A DNA stretch of 54,888 nt from Cristatella mucedo (Eukaryota > Bryozoa > Phylactolaemata > Cristatellidae): the NCBI GenBank assembly GCA_009760855.2, contig WPIO01000410.1:1-54888 (forward strand). The letters run 5' to 3'. Positions 9,491 to 19,510 of the stretch are shown here, piece after piece. The notes beneath the pieces are model-generated. The model was not told where the DNA came from. It saw only the letters and a program-made list of their open reading frames with translations, and ran no database searches. Every line of letters begins with the position of its first letter. Positions within the stretch are counted from its first letter, which is position 1. Position numbers and translations under genes: made by a program.

Positions 9491-9959
9491 TTTCTTTTAA
9501 CTATGACCTTGTATACCTATGATCGTTTTGTTGTCGTTAGTATGCACTTCTAGATTTGGTTGCTGCTGCTATGTCCCTCGAATTATGCAATAACTGAAGA
9601 AAGACTTCGCTGAGTGCTCGAGCGGGACAATACCGTAGGATGCACTCGTTTTGCATTCCCAGCAGTGTCTAGAAAAACCCAGAGCGATCTCCCTCATGCC
9701 TTGCTGTAATTGTGTCTAACTTAGCCGTCAACTGGTGTGTCATAGCTTAGGCAGCCTATTGCTAACTTGTCTTTGGAATGCTTACTCAACGTGAAAAAGC
9801 CCCTAAAATGTAGCGATACGATTAATTAAAACGATTTTGACCTGTTTGCCTTGACCTAGACATGGCTAAAATAGGTTTACTACCCAACTGTTATTGAGAT
9901 AACACTAGCCCGCTTCTCCTTCTTTTGTAATCACAGATCAATCGAAACTGGCGGCTGTG

Positions 9960-10320
9960 TCGCCACAATGGCAATGCCACTCTTCAATATTAATCTGGTT
10001 TCAGTCCCCTCGAACCAGTCTTTCAAATCAGTTAGCATAATTTCATCCACAGGTAAGCTTCCAGTTGTTGCTGTAGCCTATCTTCGCCCGCTTACCAAGT
10101 CCTCTTTTATCTCAGATTTAGCTGCCTTCATTTCGACTCTGCATGCAAACAATTCATCGTTTCTCATTATGTGTGATTTTATAACTCATTTTGATACAAT
10201 CTCATATACTATTTGGAGTCTGATATTATCTTATTTGAAGCTTTTATCACTGGTTTTAAGGCACTGTCATATTTTCTTTTCTAGTTTATGTTCATGATCC
10301 CACTCACAACAAGCGACACA
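9960..10320 (+). pseudogene. LINE B endonuclease remnant
   Basis: The ORF at 9968-10297 reads as the second half of an APE-type endonuclease: SFKSVSII, LPVVAVAYLRP, ISDLAAFISTLHANNSSFLIMCDF. The catalytic GDFN motif is changed to CDFI, so the nuclease is inactive. The frame then decays, but a THNK-type motif matching the copy at 23640 follows at about 10290-10320. Confidence 0.7.
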
Positions 10321-10549
10321 CACTTAACGAAATGCTCTCCTACAATTGCAAGCTATCATAATCTATTATCGCCTGGTTACGTGTACCTGACTACAAACAG
10401 ACATTTTTCAGCCTACAGCGTGAGCCCACCTCTATATGCCAAGTCCCCTGCGATTGCGTAACCTTAAGACCCGTGACATTGATGCTGTTCGTGAGACAAT
10501 ATTTTACTTGATGCCACAGCTAAACCTTCCTTCTGACCAGCCATCATAA

Positions 10550-11035
10550 TTTGGCTCCAGCATATATCTCAGGTCCACTCTCAAACCAGGCCAATTATCG
10601 TTCCTCCTGTTTTTCGGAATACCGACAGTTCACCAATGCCCCATGCAAAACTCTAATCCTTCGGAGGCAGTGACCTTGGTTCTTCCGCTCCCAAAGCCAG
10701 GAACTCACTTCCGACTTGCTCCAGAATCGTACACTGACATTGACCACATTAAAAATTGACTTAAAAATACGCCTATTTAGGACACCATTTAATGGGTCTC
10801 TTTGATTCGTTCTTCATGTGCTTAGGCGTGCTGACAACGTGCATGTTGCGATTAACCACACTTGCATGTTAACCCTGTGCATTTCACTCCTAACCATGTT
10901 GTTCATGTTGTTTATCAAGCATGATATTACAAACCATTCAATTGCGTTACCCTTTCCAGTAAATAAAAAGCGCCTAGAGAGGGTTTAAATTCTCTGAGGG
11001 CGCTTTATCGTGTGCGTTATCATTATTATTATTTA
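10550..11035 (+). mobile_element. 5'-truncated LINE B nested in LINE B copy 1
   Basis: It starts inside the ORF2 C-terminal domain (tttggctccagcatatatct, matching LAPAYLS), runs through the 3' UTR and ends with the LINE B hairpin (aaagcgcc 10967-10974, ggcgcttt 10999-11006) and a (ATT)n tail. Host LINE B sequence lies on both sides: the linker up to PSD near 10545 and the linker from LPSYPRCDLA at 11036. About 120 host codons between these points are missing. No clear target-site duplication is visible. Confidence 0.65.
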
Positions 11036-11579
11036 TATTACCTAGTTATCCTCGTTGTGATCTAGCCAATCGCTTTTCTTGCTTCTTTGTCAAATACATG
11101 GACAAAGTCAAGGAGTTCATCCTCGGGGTGGCTGTATTCACTTACCTCTGAACCTAAGAAACTCAATTAAGTGCAGAAACACAATTTGTACGTTCAAGGA
11201 AGTCGCGAGTGATCTCATTCTGAAATTCGCATCCCAATGAAATAAGATTATCAACCTGCCCACCCTGTTACCACTATGTTGCTTCTGCTGTGCACCATTA
11301 TTGTTCTACTTGCTTCTGTACCTGGGTGGTATTTCTAATTTTAATTCCAAAAAATTAAATTCCTTGCGAATTTTCGATTGCACCCTATCTATGTAGCTCT
11401 ACTTGGGATAAATCGCCAATACCAGAAGTGTGTTATTCTATCGCCATCTCAATCGCTTGTCAATCTAACGGTTATTCATTCTCAAAATTTCGCTTTGCTC
11501 ACCAAGTTCACATCCTTGAAGTACTGCTCTTGTTCATTAGATCATTTTCTGGGGTGACTCATCGTCTATACCTTTCAAA

Positions 11580-13054
11580 AAAGCTGTAGTCAGGCCTCTT
11601 CTCAAGAAAGCGACACTAGACCAAGAGAACTTGAGCAACTACCGCCCAGTCTCCCTTCTATCATTCCTATCAAAGACACTGGAACAAATCGTGGCAGACC
11701 AGCTGAACTCATATATTGAAACCTCACACCTTGCTAGTAAGTTCCAGTCTGGCTTTAGAGCTAATCACTCCACAGAGTCAGCATTGCTTAGGGTATACAA
11801 CGACCTACTTAGGAATGCAGACATGGGTAGAGTGTCTCTGCTTATTTTGCTCGATCTTTCGGCAGCTTTTGATACCATCAATCACAAAGTTCTTCCAGAG
11901 TGCCTCTCATCTCGCCCGGGCATCACTGGCACTGCTTGGAAGTGGTTCAGTTCCTATCTAAGTGAGAGACACCAGAGTATTGACGTAAATGGACAACGAT
12001 CATCTGAATTACCTCTGAAATATGGAGTACCTCAGGGCTCCAAGCTAGGTCGGGTTCTTTTCACGGTTTAAACTCTGCCTCTTGCTGATGTGATTGCAAA
12101 GCACAATCTAGGCTTTCACTTCTATGCCGATGACATTCAGTTATCCCTTTGCTTTGATCCCTCTCAGCCTTCGAGCCCCTCAAATTCTCTAAACTCACTC
12201 GCTGCATGCATTGATGATATCCGCACATGGATGGCAGCAAATTTTCTAAAACTGAACGATGACAGAACTAACTTGCTAGTTATGGGCAAACCCAGTGTGA
12301 TCCAAAGATTGGACAGGCTGTCTCTCAAAATTGGCTCTGCTAGCATATCTCCTGTCGAATCAGCTCTCAAAATCTAGGTGTCATATTCCGAAGCGACCTC
12401 TCGTTAGACGACGATATCAGCTCTACAGTCAAATCTGCCCATGTTTAGCTTTATAACATTGCTAAAATTCAGGCTTGTTTAGCTAAGGATACCACGTCTA
12501 AGTTGGTCCACGCATTCGTGACATCTCGTCTTGACTTCTGCAACTCACTGCTTACTGGCATACCAGCATGTGCGATCAGGCGATTGCAGCTGGTGCAAAA
12601 CTCGGCAGCTAGGCTTGTCTGTCGTGAGCCTCGCAGTTGCCACATTACTCCACTTCTCGCCGACCTACACTGGCTACCAGTCAAGCAGCGGGTTGACTTC
12701 AAGGTTTCGTCGCTCACTTTTAGGTCCCTTCATTCTATGGCTCCAGCCTATCTCTCCGACATACTACCCAATCAGGCCAAGCATCGTACCATCCGCTTTT
12801 CGGAATCCAACTGTCTAGAAATACCTCGTACAAACCTTAAATCCTTTGGAGACCGTGCATTTAGTTCGTATGCTCCCACAGCCTGGAACTCCCTCCCGAC
12901 CTGCGTCAGAAAATCCCCTGACCTGACCACATTTAAAAGGAACTTAAAACACACCTATTTAGGACAGCATTTAGTGGGTCCCTGTGATTCGTCCTTCACG
13001 TGCTTATGTGTGAGGACACTGTGCATGCTGCCACTAGCCACATTTGCATGCTAA
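11580..13054 (+). pseudogene. LINE B reverse transcriptase and C-terminal domain
   Basis: This is the best RT in the window: [55 protein letters not shown] and an intact FYADD (YADD at 12123-12134), then FLKLNDDRTNLL and the tail AARLV, LADLHWLPVKQRV, APAYLSDILP, AWNSLPTCV. The frame is broken only by a TAA at 12069-12071 (in place of Tyr), a frameshift near 12370 and a TAG near 12446. In other copies the protein ends with FSGSL at the TGA just before the 3' UTR. Confidence 0.88.
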
Positions 13055-13152
13055 CCCTGTGCATGTCACCCCTAACCATGTTATTCATTTTGTTCATTAT
13101 TCAAGCATGATTTTACTTACCATTTAATTGCATTTCTCATTGCAGCAAATGC

Positions 13153-13225
13153 AAAGCGCCTAGAACGAGATTAAGTTCTCTGAGGGTGCTTTATCAAGTA
13201 CAATATTATTATTAATATTATTATA
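13153..13225 (+). other. LINE B 3' terminal hairpin and ATT tail
   Basis: The stem pairs aaagcgcc (13153-13160) with ggtgcttt (13185-13192); an inner stem pairs agaac with gttct around gagattaa. A linker atcaagtacaa then leads into attattatt repeats. The same arrangement ends nearly every LINE B copy here and is likely the signal bound by the RT, with the short repeat as the priming tail. Confidence 0.75.
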
Positions 13226-14079
13226 CCGATCATATATCTCGATTCCGAAACAATGGATGAGTACTTGCTGGATCTGCACTAAGCATTTCGCCCGGCACTT
13301 CTTAGCTTAAATTGGTAACACGATAAGCTAGTCTGTTACTCAAGCTTTAGAAATCCAATTTTTAATTTCGCACTATTAGCATAGCCATCGCCTGTGTGCT
13401 CTATTTATTTTGTCTTCAGCTTAAACATGGTGATGAGATTAAATAAGGAAAAATCCGACCCGGTAATGATTAACCAGAAGTGGATGAAGCTCATAATAAG
13501 ATATTAAAACAAAAATGGTTAAGGTGTCCTTTATAGCAATAGAGTGTGACCTGGCGTAAAACTAGTGGCTGAACTACTCAGAGCTGTTAAAAGAATTTTT
13601 AAAAATTAAGGTATTGACCGATAACGGATTTACGCGTATTCTGCTAAGTTTAAGAATTTCCAATCCGAAAATTTACACGTGCGTCCGTTGGAGTTGAGGT
13701 GGCGGGAATGAAGATGAGACCGAGTGAATTTTGGATGTTTTACAATGGCGATTGTAGTAATTCGACAAACGATAAGATTGCCGATACGTGGAATACAAAA
13801 GATTACTTTTATGTCGATTCCTGTGCAAATCCTCGTTTACCTTAGTATAAAGACTTTTCGATGGACTACCAAACGTTTACGTTTTATTCAGCTATGGGAA
13901 ACTTTTATAATGAATAGTTTTCATTCAGAGAAATTCATTTTCAAGGTATTATCAAATGCATTTGAAGAGATTATCGAGCAAAACAGATTAAATCAAGTCA
14001 GTGACCATTCCCGATGAAAAGATGTTCACTACTACAGAATTTCTTCCTAAGAATAGTGTAGCACTTTGCTGGCCTTGGC
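13226..14079. other. Unassigned AT-rich sequence
   Basis: No recognised gene. A 97-codon ORF (13724-14017, +) has an AT-driven composition (rich in I, F, R) and no motif I know. The word ttcagcttaaac near 13420 resembles the start of the LINE B 5' region but the match does not extend. Confidence 0.4.
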
Positions 14080-14605
14080 TGAATTTTAGCGCAAACAGGA
14101 GCTGTTCGGAGGCGGGCTAGAACTCCTTTGTCCTGGAGCAGTGAGCCAGAGAGGAGCGTCAGCGCGGCTAGAGAGCAAGTGCTTAAGAGCAAGCCAGGAA
14201 GCTGAGACCGGCGGTGGCGATTCGGCCTTCAGAATTGGTCCGATACCCGCGGAAGCTGCTAATTGATGTTGGCTGGCCTGTCAACCTCCGCCTTCACTCG
14301 GTCCAAGAAAGAATCGTCTGGAACCCATTAGCCATTCAAGCTGGACAGAGGGGACATTCCAGTGGCCAAGTGCCGGTATTAGTTCATTACAGTAATGGGC
14401 CAAGGTGTCCGGGCCCAATACCACTAAGCTCTTGCCCATTGTTTCAGCTAGGTATTTAAGAGTCGAGCGACGCTCGCTCTTGGCCTCGTGTCTTTTTGTC
14501 TTTGGTCCGGCTTCGACGCCGTCGCACTTGTTTCTCTGAAAGCGAGGGAGGAGGGCGGGCTGTTCGCCGGCGATTGACGGAACAAGACGAGACAGCGCTA
14601 GGAGG

Positions 14606-14627
14606 ATTCGGTGGAACCCCACCGAAT
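14606..14627. other. Perfect 9-bp hairpin
   Basis: attcggtgg (14606-14614) pairs with ccaccgaat (14619-14627) around the loop aacc. It lies about 150 bases after the TATA-like box, so it would be in the transcript if that promoter is real. Confidence 0.6.
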
Positions 14628-14736
14628 ACGGTCGTATCGCGCCCGAGCTGGCATTTTGTGTGTTCTTTCGTGTTTTGTGTTTCTTTTGTGTCGTGTGTGT
14701 GCGTGCTAGCACGTGGTCTCGGCATAGGGATTTGCC

Positions 14737-15090
14737 GGCGCGAGCTAGGCGTAGTTGGCGTGTGTGGAGCTCTAGTTCACCGGGTAGGGTTTAGGCTCCG
14801 GGTCGCGCTTCAGTGTGGAGAAGTATTTCCTCCGCAGGAGTGCTTGAGTTGGCGTGTGTGGAGTATTCCTGCCGCACTGCTGGAAACCGAGTTCTAGTTC
14901 TCCGGGTAGGGTTTAGATTCCGGTTCGCACTTCAGTGTGAAGTATTTCCTCCGCTAGAGTGTTTAAGTTGGCGTGTTTGGGGTATTCCCTCGGCACAGGC
15001 AGGAACGGATTCCTAGTTCACCGGTTAGGGTTTAGGGTCCGGGTCGCGCTTAGTGTGGAGGAGTATTCCCTCCGCAAGAGTGTTAGTGTA
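14737..15090 (+). repeat. Tandem repeat, period about 120 bp, three copies
   Basis: Units start with ctagttc at 14772, 14894 and 15013, with a partial unit before the first. Each carries ccgggtagggttta-like, cgcgcttcagtgtg and a tattccctccgc-like word followed by gagtg and gttggcgtg. The copies differ by substitutions and small indels. Short ORFs at 14496-14897 and 14813-15016 simply run through the repeats. Confidence 0.75.
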
Positions 15091-15240
15091 GCTGAGAACG
15101 TGCGAGGAGTGTGGAGATAAAGCTGAACTAGACGCGCAGCGACTTTGTGCGCTTGCGAATAAAGTTCAGTAAAATCCCCAATCTGAGTGTTTTGCTTCCA
15201 ACTCACGCCGCGGACTCACGACCCCCTTTAGTAACGGTAA

Positions 15241-15540
15241 GCAGGTCAGAGCTAGAAACGCTCGTTTCGTGGCGGCCAGCTTATTACGCGTAGGCGCGCA
15301 CCGAACGGCATTAGGCGATAGGCTACGCCGCTAGGTAAGCGGCAGGTCATGCTTACCCCGCCGAGCCTTCGGCGTTACAATAGGTTGCAGCTTACAAAAA
15401 CGCAAGTTGGTAGAGATTATTGAAATGCCGTGTATTCCTAGATTTTAAAATTTCATCAAAAGACCACTCTTCCTTGAGTTGCAGCGTCTACAAGATTCTA
15501 AGACGACGTATCCATGAAAGAAAATTCATCCCTTGCTCAG
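15241..15540. other. Unassigned sequence
   Basis: The first 150 bases are still GC-rich and include a small hairpin (cgccga/tcggcg around 15359-15374). The rest has no signal I can interpret; the ORF 15420-15620 runs into repeat R. Confidence 0.35.
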
Positions 15541-15544
15541 AGTT

Positions 15545-15725
15545 GGATGAGGCAGCTATCAAGCACAAGGCCTCTGAAGAGTCCGAGATCGATGTGAACC
15601 GTTGCCTGATTTCTCTGTGATACTTTTGGGTAACATGCTATCTACTTTGCTGAGACTGTTTATGGGCTGTCCCCTACAATGCAACTCAAAACAGGACGTG
15701 CTTAGTGTAAAGTGCGGTCACGTGA
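15545..15725 (-). repeat. Repeat R, copy 4
   Basis: On the minus strand it matches 4236-4450 (aaaacaggac, ctgagact, tgcctgatttctc). It follows a LINE A RT fragment just as repeat R follows one at 4232, which is part of the larger duplicated block. Confidence 0.55.
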
Positions 15726-15729
15726 TGCG

Positions 15730-15903
15730 ACAAAACCCACATGCATGCCTTCTTTACTAGCCCACCATGGTATCGATATGATAGGTGAATAGGATCTAGT
15801 CGGTTTCACGGAGGTGTGCAGTGACTGGAGTGGTTTCCTATAAATCCGTATTGAAATCTATCTGAAATTTTACTTCTTTCAGTTCTCTCATAAGCTTCTA
15901 TGC
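15730..15903 (-). mobile_element. LINE A RT fragment, half of a copy split by the hAT element
   Basis: Read on the minus strand it follows directly from the 8-bp target copy and reads like the LINE A FQSGF region (FQYGFIGNHSS). It is collinear with 3977-4100. The other half of the fragment lies at 18626-18710 beyond the hAT element. Confidence 0.6.
15896..15903. repeat. hAT target-site duplication, left
   Basis: ttctatgc directly precedes the terminal inverted repeat. The right copy at 18618-18625 is ttctttgc, one mismatch in eight. Eight bases is the usual duplication length for hAT elements. Confidence 0.8.
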
Positions 15904-16297
15904 CAGGGGTGTCCAACACGTGGCCCGCGGGCCACAAATCGGCCCGCCGAGGTCTTCTATGCGGCCCGCAACGTTATCCAAAAAATATTTGTCACTCCAT
16001 GTTTTTCGTTAATTTAATCATTACAAGCGGCGATATAAGGTGCTGTGATGTACTTCACGCGTGCATGATGCGTGAAGGTGGCCGATTGGCTATTTTCGCG
16101 TGAATGTAAAACAATCGATTTATTTCGCTAGCCTTCATATGAACATTTTAGCGTGCAGGGATAATATATTTGTGCTACAGCGGCCCCATTACGATCGCAT
16201 TTTTAACGCTTCCGCAAGCGGAATTAACTGTTTCACACTGTGATTAGAAAAAATGAGCCATTTCTAAGCTGCTGCTGCACGAACTGGAATCAGTCAG

Positions 16298-16408
16298 GTA
16301 GGTTTTTCAAAAACGCGTATTGCTCAACTTACTTACTAATACTAAGATATTGCTGTGGCAAAGTATAAATTAATCAATTCGTAACCGATCTGTTTTTTTA
16401 TTTCACAG
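16298..16408 (+). other. Putative 5' UTR intron of the transposase gene
   Basis: A donor-like cag|gtaggt (intron from 16298) and an acceptor-like pyrimidine tract ending tttcacag (to 16408) lie just upstream of the ATG at 16415. The 111-bp interval is of a credible size for a small intron. There is no transcript evidence, so this is a prediction. Confidence 0.4.
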
Positions 16409-16414
16409 AGAAAA

Positions 16415-18204
16415 ATGGCGGCGAATGTGAACGCTAGCAAAAACAAAACTTTGACGCAGAAGGAAGACTTTTCAAAGCATCTTGGACTGTAGACTATTTT
16501 GTAATGAAATGCTTCAGTAGGATAACGTGCCTAATATGCCAAGAAACAATTGCCGTTGCAAAGGAGTACAATATTAAGCGACATTTTTCAACAAAGCATG
16601 GCGACATGTACAACAGCCTGACTGGTCAACTTCGAATGGATCGCGTTTACTCGTTGAAACAGAGCGTCATCGGACAGCAGTCATTGTTTACAGCAGTCAG
16701 CAATAAGTCTGAGGCTTCAACCAAAGTAAGTTTTTTAATAGCTGAAGCTATAGCTAAGCGGGAAAAGCATTTTCCGATGGTGAATTTGTTAAGGAATGCC
16801 TCAGGCTGTTTACTGGTGGGGTGTGTCTATAAAAGAAGTCAGAAGTAGAAAAAGTCAGTCTTTCTCATCAAACGGTAGCGAGAAGAGTTGACAAGCTCGC
16901 ATCCAACATAGAAGAAAGTCTCACTAAAAGACTTGCTGAATGCGAATTGTATTCTCTTGTGCTCGACGAAAGCACGGACAATTGCGATACGGCTCAGCTG
17001 TCGGTGTTTGTATGCAGAGTAACAGGAAAGTTTGTCACTATCGAAGAACTGTTGGATATATGTTCAATGAAAGGCACTACAACTGGGAGGGATATTTTGG
17101 ATCAGGTCAAGAGGGTCCTCACAAAATTTAATCTTCATGAAACTAAATTGATTGGTTTAACCACAGACGGAGCCCCTTCAATGACAGGTAGATACAATGG
17201 ATTTGTAGCTTTAATGGTAAAATTAGTACCTCACAAAATTGTCAGTCATCACTGCATCATAAACCAAGAACAGCTATGTGTAAAGGTCTTGAGCATGCAA
17301 CATGTAATGGACAACGTAGTTTCAGCAGTCAATGTGATAAGGTCTCGCGAGCTAAACCACAGACAATTTCAGGCTTTCTTTGAAGAGTTGGGATCAGATC
17401 ATTGTGATGTTATTTATTTCTGCCAAGTCCGTTGGCTAAGTAGGGCAAACACGTTAGCCAGGTTATGGTCACTCCGGGAGGAAATAAAAACATTTATGAC
17501 ACAAAAGGGAAAAGATGTTGGCTTCCTCGATGAACAGCAGTGGTTGAATGACTTGGCTTTTTTGGTGGACATGACCAAACATCTTGCAGATCTTAATGTC
17601 AAACTCTAAGGTAAGGATCAACTGGTCCATAAAATGTATGAGTGAGTGTGTTGTCGTGGTTGTGCAAAAGCTGAAAAATTTCCGGAAACACTTAGATCAG
17701 AAGAATCTGTTACATTTCACAACAATAGCAACAAGATCGCCTGAAACCCTGGCTCATATGAAGTACTCCACTCTCGTTAGAAAACTTTTTGATGAATTTA
17801 AAGAGAGGTTTCAGGATTTCAAACAACATGCGGATGACATGAACATGATTAGTAATCCATTTATTATCGATCCCTCTGATGCACCTGATGAATTTCCACT
17901 CGAACTAATCGACATTCATAATGACAGCAATTTAAAAACTGCTTGTGATCAGCATGACCTTGTGACCTTTTACAAGCAGTATGTTTCATCAGAGTCTTTT
18001 CCTAACCTAGCCAAACGTGCTCACAGGTATATTGCACTTTTTGGCAGCACATATTGCTGTGAACAGCTTTTTTCCAGACTGAAAAATGTGAAAACAAAGA
18101 CTCGATCCGTTCTCAGAGATGAACACTTATCAGGAATCGTTAGAATTGCCACATCCACTGTTGCAGTAGATGTCGACATTTTATGCAAACAGAAACAGCA
18201 CTAA
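16415..18204 (+). pseudogene. hAT transposase (GTF2IRD2/ZBED-like), broken
   Basis: The protein binds transposon ends and cuts and joins DNA. It starts MAANVNASK, then a frameshift near 16478 leads to WTVDYFV and a BED/C2H2 finger (CLIC, then HFSTKH). Another shift near 16755, a TAA at 16830-16832 and a stop plus shift at 17607-17640 divide the rest. The catalytic core shows LDESTD (Asp at 16965-16967), TTDGAPSM (Asp at 17166-17168), the CxxH site changed to CIIN (Asn at 17262-17264), VRWLSR, and the C-terminal CCEQLFSRLK (Glu at 18061-18063). Residue patterns follow the GTF2IRD2 transposase-derived region closely. Joined across the breaks the length is about 590 codons, usual for the family. 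Confidence 0.92.
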
Positions 18205-18617
18205 ATATCTCACTGATGCCTGCAGCTCAGAAGACATTGAATACCTGTGGCATTTAATTAATCCGAAGACATTGTTATGATGTGAGTCCTTGTCATATAA
18301 TTTTGTAAGTTTTATAAGTTTCTGTCTTCATGTTATTAACATAAAAGTCCAAAAGTAAAAGATTGGCCATAATATCTATCGAATTATTTTCCAGGACACA
18401 TGATTAAATTTTTATTCTTTATTATTAAAAAAAATTATAATTAAGCTAAAAAATACTATTGTATTGCGGTTTATTTATTAAGTATAATAGTAATAGTCAT
18501 AATAAATTACGATCTTATTTTCTGATGCGGTCAACCACGCCAATTTACATGTGGCCCACCGGACCTTTTACATTTTTGAAATGTGGCCCCCCAACGCAAA
18601 AAGATTGGACACCCCTG

Positions 18618-18625
18618 TTCTTTGC
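18618..18625. repeat. hAT target-site duplication, right
   Basis: ttctttgc follows the right inverted repeat; the left copy is ttctatgc (15896-15903). On the LINE A sense strand these read gcaaagaa and gcatagaa; the empty paralogous site at 3969-3976 reads gctaagaa. Confidence 0.8.
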
Positions 18626-19050
18626 TATACCTAGATCTAGTATCTTATAATCAAGGGGTACAACAGAAACAGGTCGCTAGTTCTCTAAGACCTCTGAATC
18701 AAATTCGGGCATTATTTTATTCAGATGTGGCAAGCAGGCTCAAACAATGGTCAGCAGCTTAAACTTCATGTGGTTATGACATATAAAATAAAAACACCCG
18801 TTTAAATAGTGCAACGACGTTTTCGGAACAACCTGAAATAAAAAAAAATTAAGAAATTAGTTTATCTTCCTGATTATTTGGTTATCCTTGCAAATTTTAG
18901 GAACTTCAGTGATCGACGATAGTGTGCTGCCTAGAAATAAGATGATAAAGAGCTCATACGAATGACCTCTAATAAATGCTAGCAAGCCATATATGGACAG
19001 GAAGATTAAATCTGAAAAAGCATAGACTTATCGGAACTTAGATGCAACCT
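18626..19050 (-). repeat. LINE A RT fragment plus spacer, paralogue of 3546-3960
   Basis: Read on the minus strand from 19050 downward it follows 3546-3960 in order: gttgcat, a ttgctagc word, gctgacca, aatgcccgaat, then the LDTEVL start of the RT fragment at about 18710. It contains no intact gene. It continues across the hAT insertion at 15903. Confidence 0.6.
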
Positions 19051-19345
19051 AATTCAAAGATGGCTGTTGCTGAAATCTAATGATTATGCGACCAAGCGTT
19101 GCGTACAACATTTCAGCAACCTTGCCCCTCACTTATCACACCTAGACGGTTGAATAATAGAAACCAGGTGGAGTGTTCTCAGACACTCAGCCTTTAAGAC
19201 GATTGTCCAACGTGTATCAGTTGGTTAAGGTGCACTCTCCTTCTCCGGAACATCTCGATTCGATTTAGTATGAAGGGCAAACGTGACGGCCGTATTTGCG
19301 GGAATCCGGTGCCTCAACGACACCTATTAGAATGATTACCGCTGC
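19051..19345 (-). mobile_element. LINE A 3' end
   Basis: The minus strand matches 3250-3545, including the 3' hairpin, here with an 11-bp outer stem (gttgctgaaat 19066-19076 and atttcagcaac 19110-19120). The inner stem has been lost. The 5' neighbour at 19346-19510 is shared with 6536-6732. Confidence 0.7.
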
Positions 19346-19510
19346 GGGGAGCAGATCTGGCAAAAGCTGTCTTACTGTGACTATCTATCCATGCGGATAT
19401 CTGAGGGCTAACGCAAGTAACGGATGTGTCAAAAGTCAGCGACCCATTGAATGTAAGTAACCTGCAGCCTAAGAAATAGCTATTTGTTGCGCCAATGAGC
19501 ACGTACTTTA
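19346..19510 (-). repeat. Segment joined to LINE A 3' end, second copy
   Basis: Collinear with 6536-6732 on the minus strand and in the same relation to a LINE A end. The ORF 19314-19502 (-) keeps the CRLLT, LTFDTS and SPQ pattern seen in the other copy. Whether this reflects coding constraint or plain DNA homology cannot be told from two copies. Confidence 0.45.

Larger units (their letters stand above)
8815..13225 (+). mobile_element. LINE B copy 1, near full-length, interrupted by another LINE B
   Basis: The 5' region (8815-9490) matches the 5' regions at 25070-24380 (-) and 34555-35375 (+). It is followed by an endonuclease remnant (9960-10300), a linker (RNLKTRDIDAV near 10450-10500), and, after an inserted LINE B at 10550-11035, the rest of the linker (11036-11310), an unmatched 240 bases, the RT (11580-12480), the C-terminal domain (12500-13000), the 3' UTR and the terminal hairpin plus (ATT)n at 13153-13225. 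Taking out the insertion gives about 4 kb, the same as the copy at 21056-25070. Stops and frameshifts make it non-functional. Confidence 0.82.
14080..15240 (+). promoter_or_regulatory. GC-rich tract with TATA-like box and polyA signal, possible solo LTR
   Basis: Composition shifts sharply to GC- and CpG-rich compared with both flanks. In order there are a TATA-like tatttaag (14453-14460), a GT-rich stretch, a perfect 9-bp hairpin (14606-14627), three tandem repeats of about 120 bp, and aataaa (15158-15163) followed by a tract ending cccccttta. Promoter, transcribed part and polyadenylation signal in about 1.1 kb resembles an LTR; a unique promoter with first exon is another option. I cannot define TG...CA ends or a target duplication, and no gag or pol follows. 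Confidence 0.4.
15904..18617 (+). mobile_element. hAT transposon, Charlie/GTF2IRD2-like, 2.7 kb, inactive
   Basis: The ends are perfect 13-bp inverted repeats (caggggtgtccaa and its complement at 18605-18617), flanked by an 8-bp target duplication. Both subterminal regions carry repeated ggccc words: ggcccgc at 15922, 15941 and 15963, and gtggccc at 18551 and 18583. The single gene encodes a BED-type zinc finger and a hAT transposase, broken by stops and frameshifts. The element sits inside a minus-strand LINE A fragment whose uninterrupted paralogue is at 3890-4232. The ends and protein place it with the hAT-Charlie group. Confidence 0.93.

Noticed and set aside
13605-13640. VLTDNG reading, like a retroviral-type integrase motif
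   Set aside because: Only six residues fit; the frame closes soon after and no other integrase or RNase H motif is near.
14772-15040. Telomere-like tagggttta words
   Set aside because: They occur once per 120-bp unit inside a minisatellite and not as a run of hexamers or heptamers, so this is not an interstitial telomere.
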